From positions 22,343,001-22,407,000 of the forward strand of contig CM044311.1 of the NCBI GenBank assembly GCA_024291935.2: 64,000 nucleotides of DNA. The letters are read 5' to 3'. Shown here piece after piece: positions 1-12,554 of this stretch; the stretch's first letter is position 1, and each line of letters opens with the position of its first letter. The notes beneath the pieces were generated by a model, which saw only the letters and a program-made list of their open reading frames with translations, was not told where the DNA came from and did not search any database. The stretch is from Okapia johnstoni (taxonomy: Eukaryota > Chordata > Mammalia > Artiodactyla > Giraffidae). The translations under genes and the position numbers were made by a program.

Positions 1-688
1 AAAATCATTTTGAATTCCCAGGTGAAATCTGCAGAATAGTTCATGTTTTTTCAACAACTGTTATAAGATATTCTATGGAGGAAATGAGAAATGTATGAAT
101 CTAGATTGTACCCTTTACTTTCTAAAATAGTAGAAATTATTAGCATGTCTGCTAATGGGTAGGAAAGGGGAAGAACTAAAATTAGAGGCCATTTCACATA
201 TTAATATTTTAACAGGACAAAAAATTAGCTATTTAAAAATTTTTTAAAACCAAACCAAACAGATAAACTACTATGTTAATGTCATTGGCCAATCTTCTAT
301 CAACCACTGCAGGCAAAGAATTGAAACTAAGATGATTTCACTACCCTATAAGTAATTCTTATAGGAATTTCCCTAATGATAAATGGAAATTGTGTTGAAA
401 CTTTAAAACACTTGAAATCAAACAACTAGAAATAAATGTTATGGGAACCTACACATGTCATTGAAGAATCTTAAAAAAACTATGTTTTCCAAAAGTACTA
501 ATGCAACGTAAGGTATGTGCTATAGGGAGGAACTCTCTCCCATATTTCTTTAAATGGGTAGAATTTTATTGCAAATATTAATACATGTGTATATGTACTA
601 TAGGATGGGCAGTGGATACAGAATGCTGCAGTCTATGAACAGAGAATGGTATGAATAGAATACAGTTGATAATATAAAAGTATATTTA
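1..688. other. Non-repetitive AT-rich DNA
   Basis: No open frame of interest, RNA gene or recognisable repeat is visible in this opening stretch. Confidence 0.6.
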
Positions 689-726
689 GGCTTCTTTGGT
701 GGCTCAGATGGTAAAGAATCTGCATT
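689..726 (+). mobile_element. Bov-tA SINE, head fragment only
   Basis: The sequence matches the tRNA-Glu-derived head of Bov-tA (a 'ggctcagatggtaaagaatc' block) and then stops. Only about 38 bp survive, with no BovA tail. It is either an old truncated copy or a 3'-deleted one. Confidence 0.7.
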
Positions 727-973
727 AAGAGAGAATAAGATATTCAGTTCAGTGTCTTCTTAAGTTTTCTGATTTCCTATTTCCAAATAGAATTTTGTCC
801 ATAATGATTTTTCCATATGTATTTAACTTTCTTTGGGGTTGCAGAATAATGTATATGCACTAGTAACCTAATTCTAAGAACTACAAACATGCTTTTCAAG
901 CAATATGTTAATAACTAAAGTTTAACTTAGATCAGCCATGCCTTTTCCTTTAAAAAAAAAATGTTACAGGTAG

Positions 974-1453
974 AATACTCAGATCATGACATTCAGACTC
1001 ATCACTTCAATGCAAATAGATGGGTAAACAGTAAAAGCAGTTACAAATTTGATTTCCTTGGGTTCCAAAATCATTACTGACTGCAGCAATGAAATTAAAA
1101 GAGACTTGCTCCTTGGGAGGAAATTTATGACAAACCTAGACAGTGTATTTAAAAGCAGAGACATCACTTTGCCAACAAATGTACAGATAGTCAAAGTTGT
1201 GGTTTGTCCAGTAATCATGTATGTTGGACCATTAAGAAGGCTGAGCACCAAATAACTGATGCTATGAAAGATTGAAGGTTAAAGGAGAAGGGAATGGCAG
1301 AGAATGAAATGGTTAGATAGCATCACCGACTCAATGAAGACGAATCTGAACAGTCTCCAGGAGATAGTGGACAGGGAAGCCTAGCATGCTGCACTCCATG
1401 GGGTCACAAAGAGTCAGACATGACCTACTGACTGAACAACAATGAAATACTCA
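974..1453 (+). mobile_element. BovB LINE 3' fragment with TSD and internal deletion
   Basis: This is a BovB 3' end covering the C-terminal part of the reverse transcriptase reading frame through to the tail. The 8-bp target-site duplication 'aatactca' lies at 974-981 and 1446-1453, so the element proper is about 982-1445. Around 1258-1270 roughly 200 bp of consensus is missing: the text jumps from the 'gcaccaaa' block to the 'gaaagattgaagg' block. The tail ends in an ACAACA-like run instead of poly-A, as usual for BovB. The short open frames here are fragments of the decayed ORF or its antisense. Confidence 0.9.
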
Positions 1454-2431
1454 TTGAAACACATTTCCTGCAACATGTCTACAGAATAGTCAGACATTGG
1501 GATTTTAAGCAGTGTAATTCATGAAAAAGTGTCAATGACAACTTTTCACTGTATCTTACTGATGACATTTTCAGTTCAATTAATTAGATTATTTCATTGA
1601 ATGTCATATTACAAGTGCTTAAAAAAAAATGACCTAAACTAAAAATCCCCCAACTAATGCCCTTATAGTGTAAAAAATAAAGAAGTGTATTGGAGATGTT
1701 ACCATAATTTTCATCCAGATCTCATGGGACTTTTTTCTTCCAAAATAGATAATAAGGAAATCTGGGAGATACAGGAGGAACAGGACAACAAACGGAAGAA
1801 AAACAGGATGAGGAGGACAACAGGAAGAGGGGGAAGGGAAGGGAGGGAGGAAGAAAAAGAGGAACTTGAACATCATTGCACCTTTTTGCTAAGCAGCTTT
1901 GAAAACAATCTCTTCCTTCCTACACGAGATGTTTCGAAAGGTGCAATACTGCTTTAATATTTGCATACTCTTTAAACATGTTATATAAGACAGTATGAAA
2001 AGTATTTCAGTTTTCTTACAACCCTTCAGTCATAAATCTAGACTTTTAGATTTATATCTTTTGAGACATTCATATTGAGAGCAAGGACTATTCCCAATGT
2101 GAATCAAAGGTGGGATTTGCATGTGCATTAGAAAGATTAGAAAAATGATAATCGGTCGTGATTTTAGTATTCATAGCACATTTCCAAGGCAATTTATGAA
2201 GACTGAGAATTTTGGGTTTGTTTTATCCCCTCATCAATGTTCCCGGGTAAATCAGATCCACAACATCTTTAGTAAAGTATATCTGTCTCAATCTAATTCA
2301 TTCCACCTCTTTTTTCAATAGAATTAGTTACATGGGGAATGAGGGCAACACGATTTTAAGATAACATGAACTTATTATATGTGATACAAGAAAAATTTTG
2401 ACTGCTTGAAGTATTATTGAACTGTGGATTT
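1454..2431. other. Unique DNA with a purine-rich tract
   Basis: Apart from the GA-rich run at 1765-1862 nothing is recognised. The two open frames that cross that run (1634-1876 minus, 1685-1957 plus) have low-complexity translations and are not credible genes. Confidence 0.5.
1765..1862. repeat. GA-rich low-complexity tract
   Basis: This is an almost pure purine run on the plus strand, densest at about 1826-1862. Such polypurine tracts can form triplex DNA, but no function is shown here. Confidence 0.85.
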
Positions 2432-2512
2432 ATGTATTCTTTTAATAAATATTTACTGAATACCTATAACATACAAAACACTTTAATAGGTGCTATGAGG
2501 GAGGAACTATAA
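2432..2512 (-). repeat. Probable L2 LINE 3' remnant
   Basis: The order 'aataaatatttactgaatac', then a degenerate 'acatac...acactttaataggtgctatgagg', resembles the reverse complement of the L2 3' end. It is short and diverged, so the assignment is tentative. Confidence 0.5.
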
Positions 2513-2585
2513 AAAGGCATGTGTATCTCAGTGCCAGTTTCACATAAATGAAGCCTTTAAATATGTACTGTTTTCCATTTTCACT

Positions 2586-2717
2586 AAACTTTCTTTTCCT
2601 TCCTTTCTTTCCTTCCTCTAACCTCATTTCTTCCTTTCATTCTTTCATTCTTTTCTTCTTTCTTTATCACTTTCTTCTCTCTTTCCTTCCTTATCTCCCT
2701 ACCTCTTTCTTTTTCAT
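2586..2717. repeat. Pyrimidine-rich (TTCC/TTTC)n tract
   Basis: About 130 bp of irregular TTCC and TTTC units with few purines. The open frame across it (2548-2739) translates to F/L/S-rich low complexity and is not a gene. Confidence 0.9.
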
Positions 2718-2974
2718 GACTATTTCAACAGCTACATAATCCACATCAGCACCTGGAAAGTAAATGGTGAAAGCAGCAGATCTAACATTTTGTCCCAATT
2801 TTGAAAAGGCATGAACATCTCCTGGAAAGAGAAAGTCAGGTGAACTGACTGACCTACATCTTGTAAAGGTGGTAATTGCAGGATTCCAGGCAAATACATT
2901 AACAGGGCTCTCTGGGCAATGATGTGTAAGCTTGTGGCAACCTGAGGACAATAGGGATGAATTATGATTGAGCT

Positions 2975-2989
2975 TGTGTGTGTGTGATT

Positions 2990-3031
<42 letters not shown>
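2975..3031. repeat. (TG)n microsatellite
   Basis: TG dinucleotides with one short interruption ('attgag'), directly abutting the head of the Bov-tA SINE at 3033. Confidence 0.97.
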
Positions 3032-3032
<1 letters not shown>

Positions 3033-3033
<1 letters not shown>

Positions 3034-3251
3034 GCTTCCCTGGGAACTCAGCAGTAAAGAGTTTACCTGCAATACAAGAGCCAAAGGAAATGAGGGTTTG
3101 ATCCCTGGGTCAGAAAATTCTTTGGAGAAGGTCATGATATAGCAACCCACTCAAGTATTCTTGCCTGGAGAAGCCCGTGGACAGAGGAGTCTGATGGGCT
3201 ACAGTCCATAGTGTTGCAAAGAGTTGGACACAACTGAAATAACTAAGCATG
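3033..3251 (+). mobile_element. Bov-tA SINE, near full length
   Basis: A tRNA-Glu-like head with its B-box-like 'gtttgatccctgg' is followed by the BovA part ('agtattcttgcctggag') and the BovB-related tail ('gcaaagagttggacacaact'). It sits between two microsatellites. Confidence 0.93.
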
Positions 3252-3256
3252 TAGGA

Positions 3257-3258
<2 letters not shown>

Positions 3259-3292
<34 letters not shown>
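3259..3292. repeat. (TA)n microsatellite
   Basis: A near-perfect AT run leading directly into the old repeat at 3294. It may be the simple-sequence head of that repeat. Confidence 0.95.
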
Positions 3293-3293
<1 letters not shown>

Positions 3294-3295
<2 letters not shown>

Positions 3296-3735
3296 TTAGA
3301 GAGATCTATTATAAGAAATTAGCTCACATGATTATAGAGGCTGAGAAGCCACACAGCCTGCCTTCTGCAAGCTAGAGACCAGGAAATCTGGTGATCTAAT
3401 TTTGAAAGCCTGGGAGCCAGAGGGCTGATGGTACACATTTCAGCTGAGGTGTGAAGTCCTGAGAACCAACAGCAGGGAGGGCAAAGGACCAATGTCCAAA
3501 CTCACTCTATCAGGAAGAGAGAAAATTCAACCTCTTCCACCTTTTTTTCTGTCTAGGCCCTCAGTGGATTGGAAGATGCCCACTCACACTGGGAAGAGCA
3601 AAATGCTAAATTCTCCCAGAAACCCTCTCATAGACACACCCAGAAGTGTTTAACCAGATATGTGGGCATCCTGTGGCCCTGTCAACCTGATCCCAAAATT
3701 TTACCATCGCAGTTCCCATCAACATTCTTTATCAG
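3294..3735 (+). repeat. Old mammalian interspersed repeat, family uncertain
   Basis: Several phrases are ones I associate with an ancient high-copy mammalian repeat: 'ggctgagaagcc', 'gcaagctagagaccaggaaa', 'ggccctcagtggattgga', 'agatgcccactcacactggg' and 'gacacacccagaagtgttta'. I think it is an L1M-type 3' region, but I cannot fix the family by eye. The 69-codon open frame inside is not conserved coding sequence. Confidence 0.55.
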
Positions 3736-3826
3736 CCCAAGATCATTCAGCGAAGATGTTAACTTATTAGCATTCTAGATCATAATCAGAACTGTAAATA
3801 TTTGATTTCCCTGTTATTTCTGGGGG

Positions 3827-3918
3827 GGTTCCCTGGTGGCTCAGCCTGCAAAGAATCTGCCCTCAACGCGAGAGACCTGACCTCGTTCCCTCGGTTGGGG
3901 TTATCACTTGGAGAAGGT
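3827..3918 (+). mobile_element. Bov-tA SINE, 3'-truncated
   Basis: The tRNA-like head and middle are recognisable ('ccctggtggctcagcctgca', then 'cttggagaagg'). Sequence diverges beyond about 3918 and no BovA tail follows. Confidence 0.8.
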
Positions 3919-6070
3919 ATTCTGGATAGCCAGCCATCTAGGCTCCTGATTTGTCAGTTTTTTCCTCTCTTCCTTTTGTTTGCTACATACTATAAACTAA
4001 CTTTTAATCATACTCTATATCAGAGAACAAAATGTACCAAATTTCCTTTTTTATTTCTACTTCCACCTGCTGAAATTGCAGCAAAGCACTAAATCAAAGA
4101 GTTGATACAGGTCACAGTGATTCAGCATATCACAGTTAACTTTGGCTTAATTTTACAAGAAAAGAATGATTTGATCCACTTTTGTGTTTCAATCCATTAT
4201 AAGCATAGTTACAGAATTTTTAAAGGGGCCCATGTATTTATTACCTTAGCTAAATTTTAAACTCACAGAAAAGAAATCATATTATTGATATATTTTTATC
4301 CCATTCAATGCTAAGACATTTAGCATTGCTTTTTATTGTCCTTTACCAGACCAAACACAGTTGTTAAAAAGGCACTGTTTCTATTCTAAGAAACTGAAAT
4401 TGTATTGATATTTATTAGGATGACCATATTGCTTCTACTTTTCAATACATTTTTATAAAAGGAATATTTTTTATCCTCCAGTATATTACTGGTACAAGCT
4501 TAGCCTGAACTGTGATTCAAAACTGTCTGATGGACAGGGAAGGATGAAAAATTAGAATTCTGTTAAGACAATGAGGAAAATCCTGGGACAAAGTCATCTC
4601 AAAGGATGAAAAAGCTGGATATAATGAACCAGCCCTAACTCATAGCTTCTGTCCTCATATTCTTCTGTAAGCCCTGGAGCAAATTTAACTAAATTCAGAA
4701 AGAACCATTTCTCTAAAACTATTCTAAGATATTGAGGCTGAAACAGCAATATGTCAGTGTATTTTAAGCCTGAATAAATGGTCTAGTCTGTCAAAAGCAG
4801 CTGAGATTTCTAGTTTGATAAAGACTAAAAAAGTACTTTTTGAATTTGGAGACAAGAGTTTATTTTTGACCCTAGCACAAGCCCCTTTAGAATAGAGTGA
4901 GTATATAGAGGAAGTGAATGGTGACAACTCTTTCCAAAAATTTTGTGAAAAATACATGAGACTTAAGTAGGATTGTATCCTCATGGGTATTGAATGGGTA
5001 CATATAATACAGAGAAAGCTCTGCTGTGCTTTGTTGAATGTATGCCTGTTTGTTATAAAAATGGGCAGAAATTGAGCCATGTTAAATGAAGAGAGCTAAA
5101 TAGTAGAAAGAGGGAAGGCAAAGATTTTGGGAGAGAAGTGGTTAAGTGGCATGGAGACATACCAATAGGAAATATAGGGAAAAAATCCATATCAGGTGTG
5201 GAAGCTTTAGATTTTGTCAAAAACATATCCCTCTCCATATGACAGGGAAAAAAAAAAGAAAGAAAGAAATGTATGAGTGCAGATGCAGAAATTTTTACAG
5301 AATGGGTTGTCAAAATTTAAAGTTACATCTACCTTATGCCTTCAATGTTCTCTGTAAAGTAAGAAGTGAGAACATTTAGAAGAATTACAGTGTACAGATG
5401 AAGAAAGAAGCACTGAGTGAGACATAAATTTGAAAAAATAGGGACTAGATGGCAGATAATATTTTAAGCAAGGACGCACCAGTTATCTCCTGTGTCACCT
5501 GCACTTCAACACTATGACCTTATCACTCATCAAGAATTGAAGTCCACGTCTCAACCTTCCTGAATCTAATGACTGCTTTCTTAAATAAAATGCAGCCTAA
5601 ATGATTCTATGCCAATGCCAGTGTTAGCCTTTAACTGGGCTTCAGCTTCTGATTCTTCCTGGAAGCCAGCTCTCTAAAAGAATTACAGCTGTCCTGAATC
5701 CATTATGTTATGAGAAGGCAGAGCTATGAGGAGTGGCCACAGGGAATACCATGGAGAGAAAAGTAGGAAAAAAACATCAGAATAAAAAATCTGAGTAAGA
5801 CACCCACTTTGGATATCCAGCACATTTAAGAATTCAGACTGCTCTATCCTGAGCTATTATGTGTCTACAACCAAAAGAGATTACTTACAATTCACAGCAT
5901 TATGAGATATATTAATGAAAAATTATTGATACAAAACACCAAGTTCTGGGGAGACTTGTTATATAGGAATAGACAACTGGAAAATGATGTAGATTATGTG
6001 GATCTGGCATGTGCTAAAGTTAAATAACCAGAGAAATATGGTAGGATGTATATAAAGCAGTGTTGAATGC
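3919..6070. other. Unique AT-rich DNA, no gene seen
   Basis: Two kilobases without a recognisable ruminant repeat. The longest open frame (108 codons, 4754-5080 minus) shows no domain, signal or splice context that would support it. Confidence 0.5.
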
Positions 6071-6280
6071 CTAAGTGTTAGTCACTCAGTCGTGTCCAAC
6101 CCTTTGTGACCCCATGGATGGTAGCCTACCAAGCTCATCTATCCATGGAATTCTCTAGGCAAGAATACTGGCGTGCATAGCCATTCCCTTCTCCAGAGGT
6201 TCTTCAAGACCACGGGATCGAACCCTGGTCTCCCACATTCCAGGCAATTTCTTTATCTTCTGAGCCAGCAGGTAAGCCCT
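6071..6280 (-). mobile_element. Bov-tA SINE, near full length
   Basis: The plus strand reads the complement: 'gtcactcagtcgtgtccaac' (tail) at the left, 'ggatcgaaccctggtctccc' (B-box region) and 'gagccagcaggtaagccct' (head) at the right. Confidence 0.93.
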
Positions 6281-7816
6281 ATAGAAGGTGCTTAACTTAT
6301 TTTGATAAACTAAATGCAGTGAAGTAACGCTCCAGCAATAGTCATGAGGTAAGAATGAGTTCATGTGATTGATCTAAGGTGAACGCTCAGCTAGCACAAG
6401 TATATGAAAATGAAAATCAGTCAAGAGATTAGAAGATCATGAAAAAGAATGATTTAAATTATTATTTCAACCTAAAATAAATATTTTATCACCTTTGATT
6501 GCTCTCACTGTTTTTCCCCAAACTGTTCTGACATGCCAAGAGTCTCCATCATTATCATCCTATCATCCCAAATGTGCTCTTTCATTGAATCTGAGCACTG
6601 TCTCTCTCCATAAGAATAGTGGATGGAAATCACTAGACTTGTCCTTTGGGCTGCTGTGTAGAGCTTCTAATCTTTCTCAAATGATTGACATTAATTGTAG
6701 ATCATTATTCTAGGGAGGATATGTGCCTTTCAATGGGAAAACTTGGCACTGGAATCTCTCTTTATTCCTTCTCAAGTCTAGATTTTATAATTTAAAATCT
6801 AGAAAGTTGCATTGAATCTTGAAATGGCAGGTAGACCCTCATAAGCAACATTTTTCCCCTAAATAAATTTCTTTTTTAATGTTGTTTTATTTTTTAAGAA
6901 ATCCATCTTGTACCGTGTTACTTAAAATTATACCTGAAGACTTTAATCAGAGATGAGAGAAACAATTTAGAGCAAAAAATGACATTCCTCTAAGTTTTTT
7001 TTTTTTGTTCTTGAACAGTCTTGAGTGCATAAAATCACTGATGGTCTTAAGCAAACAACTCTACAATGGTATATCACACCTACATTTTCACCACACTCTT
7101 GAACTGTGAGTCACAGTTACAACTGCCAAGAAAAAAGAACACTTTGAATTTTAATAACTGATTTTCCCTGTTTTCTGTTTTGTTGCCTGGCAGAGTCCTC
7201 TTTTATGCCAATGGAAACCAAAATAGAATGAGATTCCTTTATAATAACTTGCCAGAGGGGAGAAGCTGATATAAATGTAGCTGCAATGTTCTTTCTAGTT
7301 GTATTCTTAGGAAAAGGATTTTCCTAAGAAAATATATATATATATAAAAGAAAAATACATAAGAGTAAACATTTTGTGTTAACTTTTAAAAATGAATTAA
7401 AAAATGAATTGAACATAAATTCATTCCCTGTGTTCCTCAGCAAGACACAGGAATAAATATTTGATTAAAAATGTTAATATAGCCATTCTAAGAAGTATGT
7501 AGAGCCATAGGCTTTTTGCACATCAGATAAAAAAATTGTGATCCCACTTCTATTCAGTCATGCAGCCGATGCATAATTTTTTAGTTCAGCAATTCTATTA
7601 AGTAATGCAGGTGTGTCCAAGAAAGAATAAAATGTAAGGGAGACAATTTGGCTTCTGAGGTAGCTTAGTGACTAGAATTCATCCCTTTTCATCTTATAAC
7701 ACAGTCCCCACAGATATTCAGCTTTACTCTTTATTTATGTAATAGGGTATTAAACAAGTCTACATTTATACTCTCTTTCTGTTTACAAATGCACTGTTTG
7801 GTCATTTGTGTAACTT
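6281..7816. other. Unique AT-rich DNA, no gene seen
   Basis: It holds a short (AT)n run at about 7332-7346 and a T-run near 7000. No repeat family or coding potential is recognised. Confidence 0.5.
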
Positions 7817-8038
7817 TTTTTTTTTTTCGGAGAGCAAAGACCCCACACATCATTTCTGTTTTTGATGTGGAGCATCTTTAAAGTCTTTATTCAATTTGTT
7901 GCAATATTGCTTCTGTATTACGTTTTCATTTTTTTGGCCATGAAGCTTGTGGGATCTTAGCTCCCTGACCAAGAATCAAACCCACACCCTCTTGCATTGG
8001 ATGCAAAATCTCAACCACTGAACCACCATGGAAGCCCT
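7817..8038 (-). mobile_element. CHR-type tRNA-derived SINE
   Basis: The plus strand has a T-run, then 'gatgtggagcatctttaaag', 'gcttgtgggatcttagctcc', 'ctgaccaagaatcaaaccca' and 'aaccactgaaccaccatgga'. These are hallmarks of the CHR-type cetartiodactyl SINEs read in reverse. They are older than Bov-tA and shared with whales and hippos. The exact subfamily is not determined. Confidence 0.75.
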
Positions 8039-8855
8039 ATTACTTTGTGATTTCAATACTACTGTTCATCCTATTACCTGTAAAGACCTTCATTTGTAGA
8101 TGGAAGACAAGAGGACCACACTATTTGTGTTGTAGTAAAACCAGAAATGCCTGATACTGCATTCCTTTCTGTCTTAGTAGACCAGCTTTGAAAAATTATA
8201 TATATACACAGATGGGCATACACACTGATACTGTTATCTTCATTTTTAAGTCTAACATCACCCTGACCATGGTTAATTCATTAAGACTCAGGTTTTTGTC
8301 CATTTAATGTGATTGAGCTTCTATTCAAATAATAAACTCTGTCTCCTAGGTTTGGGACATTGCTAAAATAGAGCTTCTTGGCCTCTGACAGCTGAGTACC
8401 AGAGTCACCTGCCTCCTGTAATTGTCCTCCCTTCCATAATCCAGACAGAGAGCAAAGCTGAGATAGGCTGTCACTGTGATCCTTAAAGAGTTTTATTCTT
8501 GCTGCTCAAAATGATTTCACCCTCACCTGATAAAAAAACGGCTATTTGAGGGTTCTTCTCCCTTCCATTCTTCACACAAAATTATCTCCACCTTGTTGGG
8601 TAAGTGCAGTTCACATCCAGGTAGAATTTTGTTACAGGTCAGAGATTTTTGGGTGACCTTTGCCTCCCACTGAAGTGTCAGACCCAGAGGTAACTTTCCT
8701 GACACTTTGGGAGAAGTTAAGGTCTTAAAGTCTGAAAGTTGGTTCCAGGGTAGCACTGTCTTAAAAATCTCAATTTTGTGTGGAGTTGGATGTCACATTG
8801 GTAAAATAGCTTTCAAATTCATATATTCTCAACAAACCATGATAGATAATACAAT
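8039..8855. other. Unique DNA, no gene seen
   Basis: Slightly less AT-rich than its flanks. Overlapping open frames on opposite strands (8523-8756 minus, 8707-8997 plus) lack support as genes. Confidence 0.45.
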
Positions 8856-8970
8856 CCCTGGGTTTTACAACTGCTCAGAAGCTGGGTCCAGAGAGTCAGA
8901 GAACTTGCACAGGGCAGATAAATACCAGAATTGGGATTCAGGCTCAGTCAAGACCTTATCTATGCACCTC
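8856..8970 (-). repeat. Probable MIR SINE remnant
   Basis: The order 'ttttacaactgctcagaagc', 'agagaacttgcacagggcag' and 'ccagaattgggattcaggc' follows the reverse complement of the MIR core and head, with substantial divergence. Confidence 0.55.
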
Positions 8971-9862
8971 CAGGTACACAGAAGTGGCAAGGGATGAAAG
9001 AGTAACACAAAGTAAAATGAATGTTATTTTTTCCAAGAGAAAGGAGATAAAATAAATATTTAAGATAAGTAGATACATGTAATAAATGATATATGATTGA
9101 GCATGAAGTGGTCTGTTTAGTCAATTCAAGAATTTTCTTTCATATACATTATTGTTTGTAGTAACAGTTTTAAAAGTTCCTTTCTTAATTTGACTTTTTA
9201 TGAGAATAAAATTTACTGATTAAAAAAAATGTCATCTTAAATGATGCAATACTTCTCTGAGATGGAGCTTAAGAGGAAATATTAAACATGGAATATTTTT
9301 TAAATGTCAATATTAAATGTTTAAGTATAATCTTGTAGCATGAGGATATTACAAATGTCACAGTGATTGTCTAGAATATAATAAAGCACAACCAGGTAAA
9401 CTTTTGATCATGCATAATAACTATCAATCATTCTATAAATAACATTTAACAAAAGTATCTTTTATTGTTCTAAACCTAATCAATTAAATGACAGCATTCA
9501 GGAAATTATGCTCAGAGAGTTTTCTATTTTGGATTTTTAAATTTATTTATTGTTTTCATTTCTCTGTAGCACATTCTGCTAGCTGAATAACTAATTTGTT
9601 GTTTGTTATTGTTGATTTTCTTGGTAGCTTGGATTCCTTAACCAGTGATAATCATTTGCATACTTAAAATCAACCATATTTTTACATTGAAGCCAATTTT
9701 AAGGGGTCCCTGGCAGTATCATTTGCTTGTCTTCCTACATTTTCTCAAATAGCATCATACAGTAGAAATATAATGCAAATGATATATGTAATTTTAAATA
9801 TTTTAGTCTCCATAGTAGAAAAAATAAAAGAACAGGAAAAAATTATCCAGGTAGATATTTTT
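8971..9862. other. Unique AT-rich DNA
   Basis: No repeat, RNA gene or credible open frame is recognised. Confidence 0.5.
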
Positions 9863-10750
9863 TCGTTGTTCAGTTGCTCAGTCATGTCCAACTCTATGAC
9901 GCTGTGGACTATAGCACACCAGGCTTCCCTGTCCTTCATTATCTCCCCGAGTTTATTCAAACTCATGTCCATTGAGTCTGTGATGCCATCCAGCCACCTC
10001 ATCCTCTGTTGCCCCCTTGTCCTCTTGCCCTCAATCTTTCCCAACATCATGGTCTTTTGCAGTGAGTCGGCTCTTCACATCAGGTGACCAAAGTATTGCA
10101 GCTTTAGCATCAGTCCTTCCAATGAATATTCAGGATTGATTTCCTTTAGAATTGATTCATTTGATCTCCTTGCTGTCCAAGGGACTCTCAAAAGTCTTCT
10201 CCAATACCACAGTTCAAAAACATCAATTCTTTGGCACTCGGCCTTCTTTATGGTTCAACTCTCACCTCCATACATGACTACTGGAAAAACCATTGCTTTG
10301 ACTATATGGACTTTTTTCAGTGAAGTGGTATCTCTGATTTTTAATATGCTGTCTAGGTTTGTCACAGTTTTTCTTCCAAGGAGCAAGTGTCTTTTAATTT
10401 AATTCCATGGCTGAAGTCACCGTCCACAGTGATTTTGGTTCCCAAGAAAATAGTCTGTCACTGTTTCCATTTCTTTCCCATCTATTCACCATGAAATGAT
10501 GGGACCATATGCCACGATCTTAGTTTTTTGAATGTTGAGTTTCAGGCCAGCTTTTTCACTCTCCTCTTTCACTTTCGTCAAGAAGCTCTGTAGTTTCTCT
10601 TCTCTTTCTGTGAAAGGTAGTGTCATGAATATATGAGGTTATTAATATTTCTCCCCGAAATCCTGATTCCAGCTTGTGCTTCATCCAGCCTGGCATTTTG
10701 CATGATGTACTCTGCATATAATAAATAAGTTAAATAAGCAGGGTGTCATA
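9863..10750 (-). mobile_element. BovB LINE 3' fragment (about 0.9 kb)
   Basis: The minus strand carries the C-terminal half of the BovB frame, from just downstream of the 'LFNLYAEY' block to the tail (plus strand 'gttgttcagttgctcagtca' at the left). 'atatttt' occurs on both sides (9856-9862 and 10753-10759) and could be a target-site duplication, but it is low complexity. The frame is broken. Plus-strand open frames here (9773-10087, 10136-10402) are antisense to the element. Confidence 0.93.
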
Positions 10751-12324
10751 TATATTTTATATAACCCAATATATTCAAAATACTATTGTTTAAACATAAA
10801 ATCAATACAAAAATCATAAATTAGCTATTTTACATGTTATACTGTATATAAAATTCCTTGTATGTTTGCATGTCAATATGACTTAGCCACATTTCAAGTG
10901 CTTAATATTCACATTTGACTAGTGGACATCATATTGAACAGGCAAATCTAGAAAGCAAAGCAGTGTCTTTAGATTGCTTCAAAAAGTGCATAAAAATAGC
11001 TCCTTAACAATAAACTAAGTGATCAAGCACTCTCACTTTCACTAAATGTTAACATTGTTTTTAATTTTTATAGTGGAAAATCTTCCAACCAGTTGAAAAG
11101 TAAACTCAATTATATAATGGACCCCTTGTGTGTATTACTCAGCTTCCATATTTATCCACTGATGGTGGTGTTTAATCTCAATTCATGTCTCATCTTCATC
11201 TCCACCCACTCTCACCCTCTATTTTTATTTATGAAATGATTTAAACATCAACATTTCATTCACATCATTAAAAAATAAGTGGTTTAAAAATATGACCATT
11301 AGTATCATAAATTCATCTAAACAGTGTGTCAGTGTTTTCACACTATCAAATACTGAGTGTCAGTGTTCAAATTCCAAACATTTCATGTGTCACATTTTTT
11401 AACAATGCTTTAAAATATTTAAACTGATTTTTCTTAATTTTTTCCTCTTCAGACTCTCAATCATTTTCTCTCTCTCTCTTCCCTTTCCCCATGTCTCCTT
11501 TTCATTCATTTGTGAAACAAACTTTAAAAATTGTTTTTAGCATTTCCATTTTGTTTTATTTTATTTTCACAAATTTTCTTTCTGTAGTGTCTCCCACATT
11601 CTGAAATTTGTTGATAGCCCTGCTGTAGAGTAATGAAACAGCTTCCTCTGTTCACTGTTTTCCCTATATATTGGTAGATAGATCTAGATTCAGTTTCAAT
11701 TTTTTTGGAGATTATTTTATAGCATAGCTGTATGCTATTCAGTCTTTTCAACAGGAGATGTATATTTTCCATTAGGCAACACATATCATCTGCTTGTCTT
11801 TTTTATATGATATTAGCTGCTATTTGTGATTAACACATAGCTCTGTTGCATCACTGAGGATTACAAAAAAAAAAAAATCTAATCCAATCGTTCATTCTTC
11901 ATATATTACCTAGAAAATTTCTATAAAAAGAAATTCTCCATCATTTCCTGCTTGAATACCCAGTAATATGTACAATCCCTAAGGGAAAGACTTAAGTACT
12001 TCTTTGACTTTATCAGCTTTCAACATAATTTCTCCTCAGACTCAGAAAATGAATGTTTTAAAAATTTGGTTAGTTTATGGGTATAAAAAGAAGGATTTGT
12101 TTTTTGTGATGTCAAGCCTGTGCCATCTTTAGTAAGTGAAAGCTCTTTCTAATAGGTTCCTGTGTCTTTTTAACATGATTCTTGCACTATCCAGAGCTCC
12201 CTTGCCATCTGATGTTAGGATATTGCAGACTCATCTTGTGTATTATCTAGCCCAGAGCTAGAATGAGACATTTCTTTTCCATATTCTGGGTTATTTTTGT
12301 GGAAGTTCTATATGGACACTAACT
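10751..12324. other. Unique AT-rich DNA, no gene seen
   Basis: Contains an A-run at about 11866-11877. The 86-codon open frame at 11524-11784 minus has no supporting feature. Confidence 0.5.
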
Positions 12325-12554
12325 AGAGATGCTATTGGTCTTCCCTTGTGGTTCAGCTGATAAAGAATCCGCCTGCAGTGTGGAAGACCTGGGTTCAATC
12401 CCTGGGTTGGGAAGATCCACTGGAGAAGGGAACTGACTACCCACTCCAGTATTGTGGCCTGGAGAATTCCATAGACTGTATAGTCCATGGGATCACAAAG
12501 AGTCAGACACGACATGACAGAACTGAGTGACTTTCACTTTCAGAGATGCTATTG
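12325..12554 (+). mobile_element. Bov-tA SINE with 13-bp TSD
   Basis: A full-length Bov-tA at 12338-12541 runs from the tRNA-like head through the B-box-like 'gggttcaatccctgggttgg' to 'gactttcactttc'. It is bounded by a perfect duplication 'agagatgctattg' at 12325-12337 and 12542-12554, which proves a retrotransposition event. The two short open frames overlapping it are translations of SINE sequence. Confidence 0.97.

Noticed and set aside
1634..1957. Overlapping 80- and 90-codon open frames on both strands
   Set aside because: Both run through the GA-rich tract and encode low-complexity peptides.
12338..12541. tRNA-like B-box and head as a possible tRNA gene
   Set aside because: It is the tRNA-Glu-derived head of a Bov-tA SINE within a TSD and does not form a complete tRNA.
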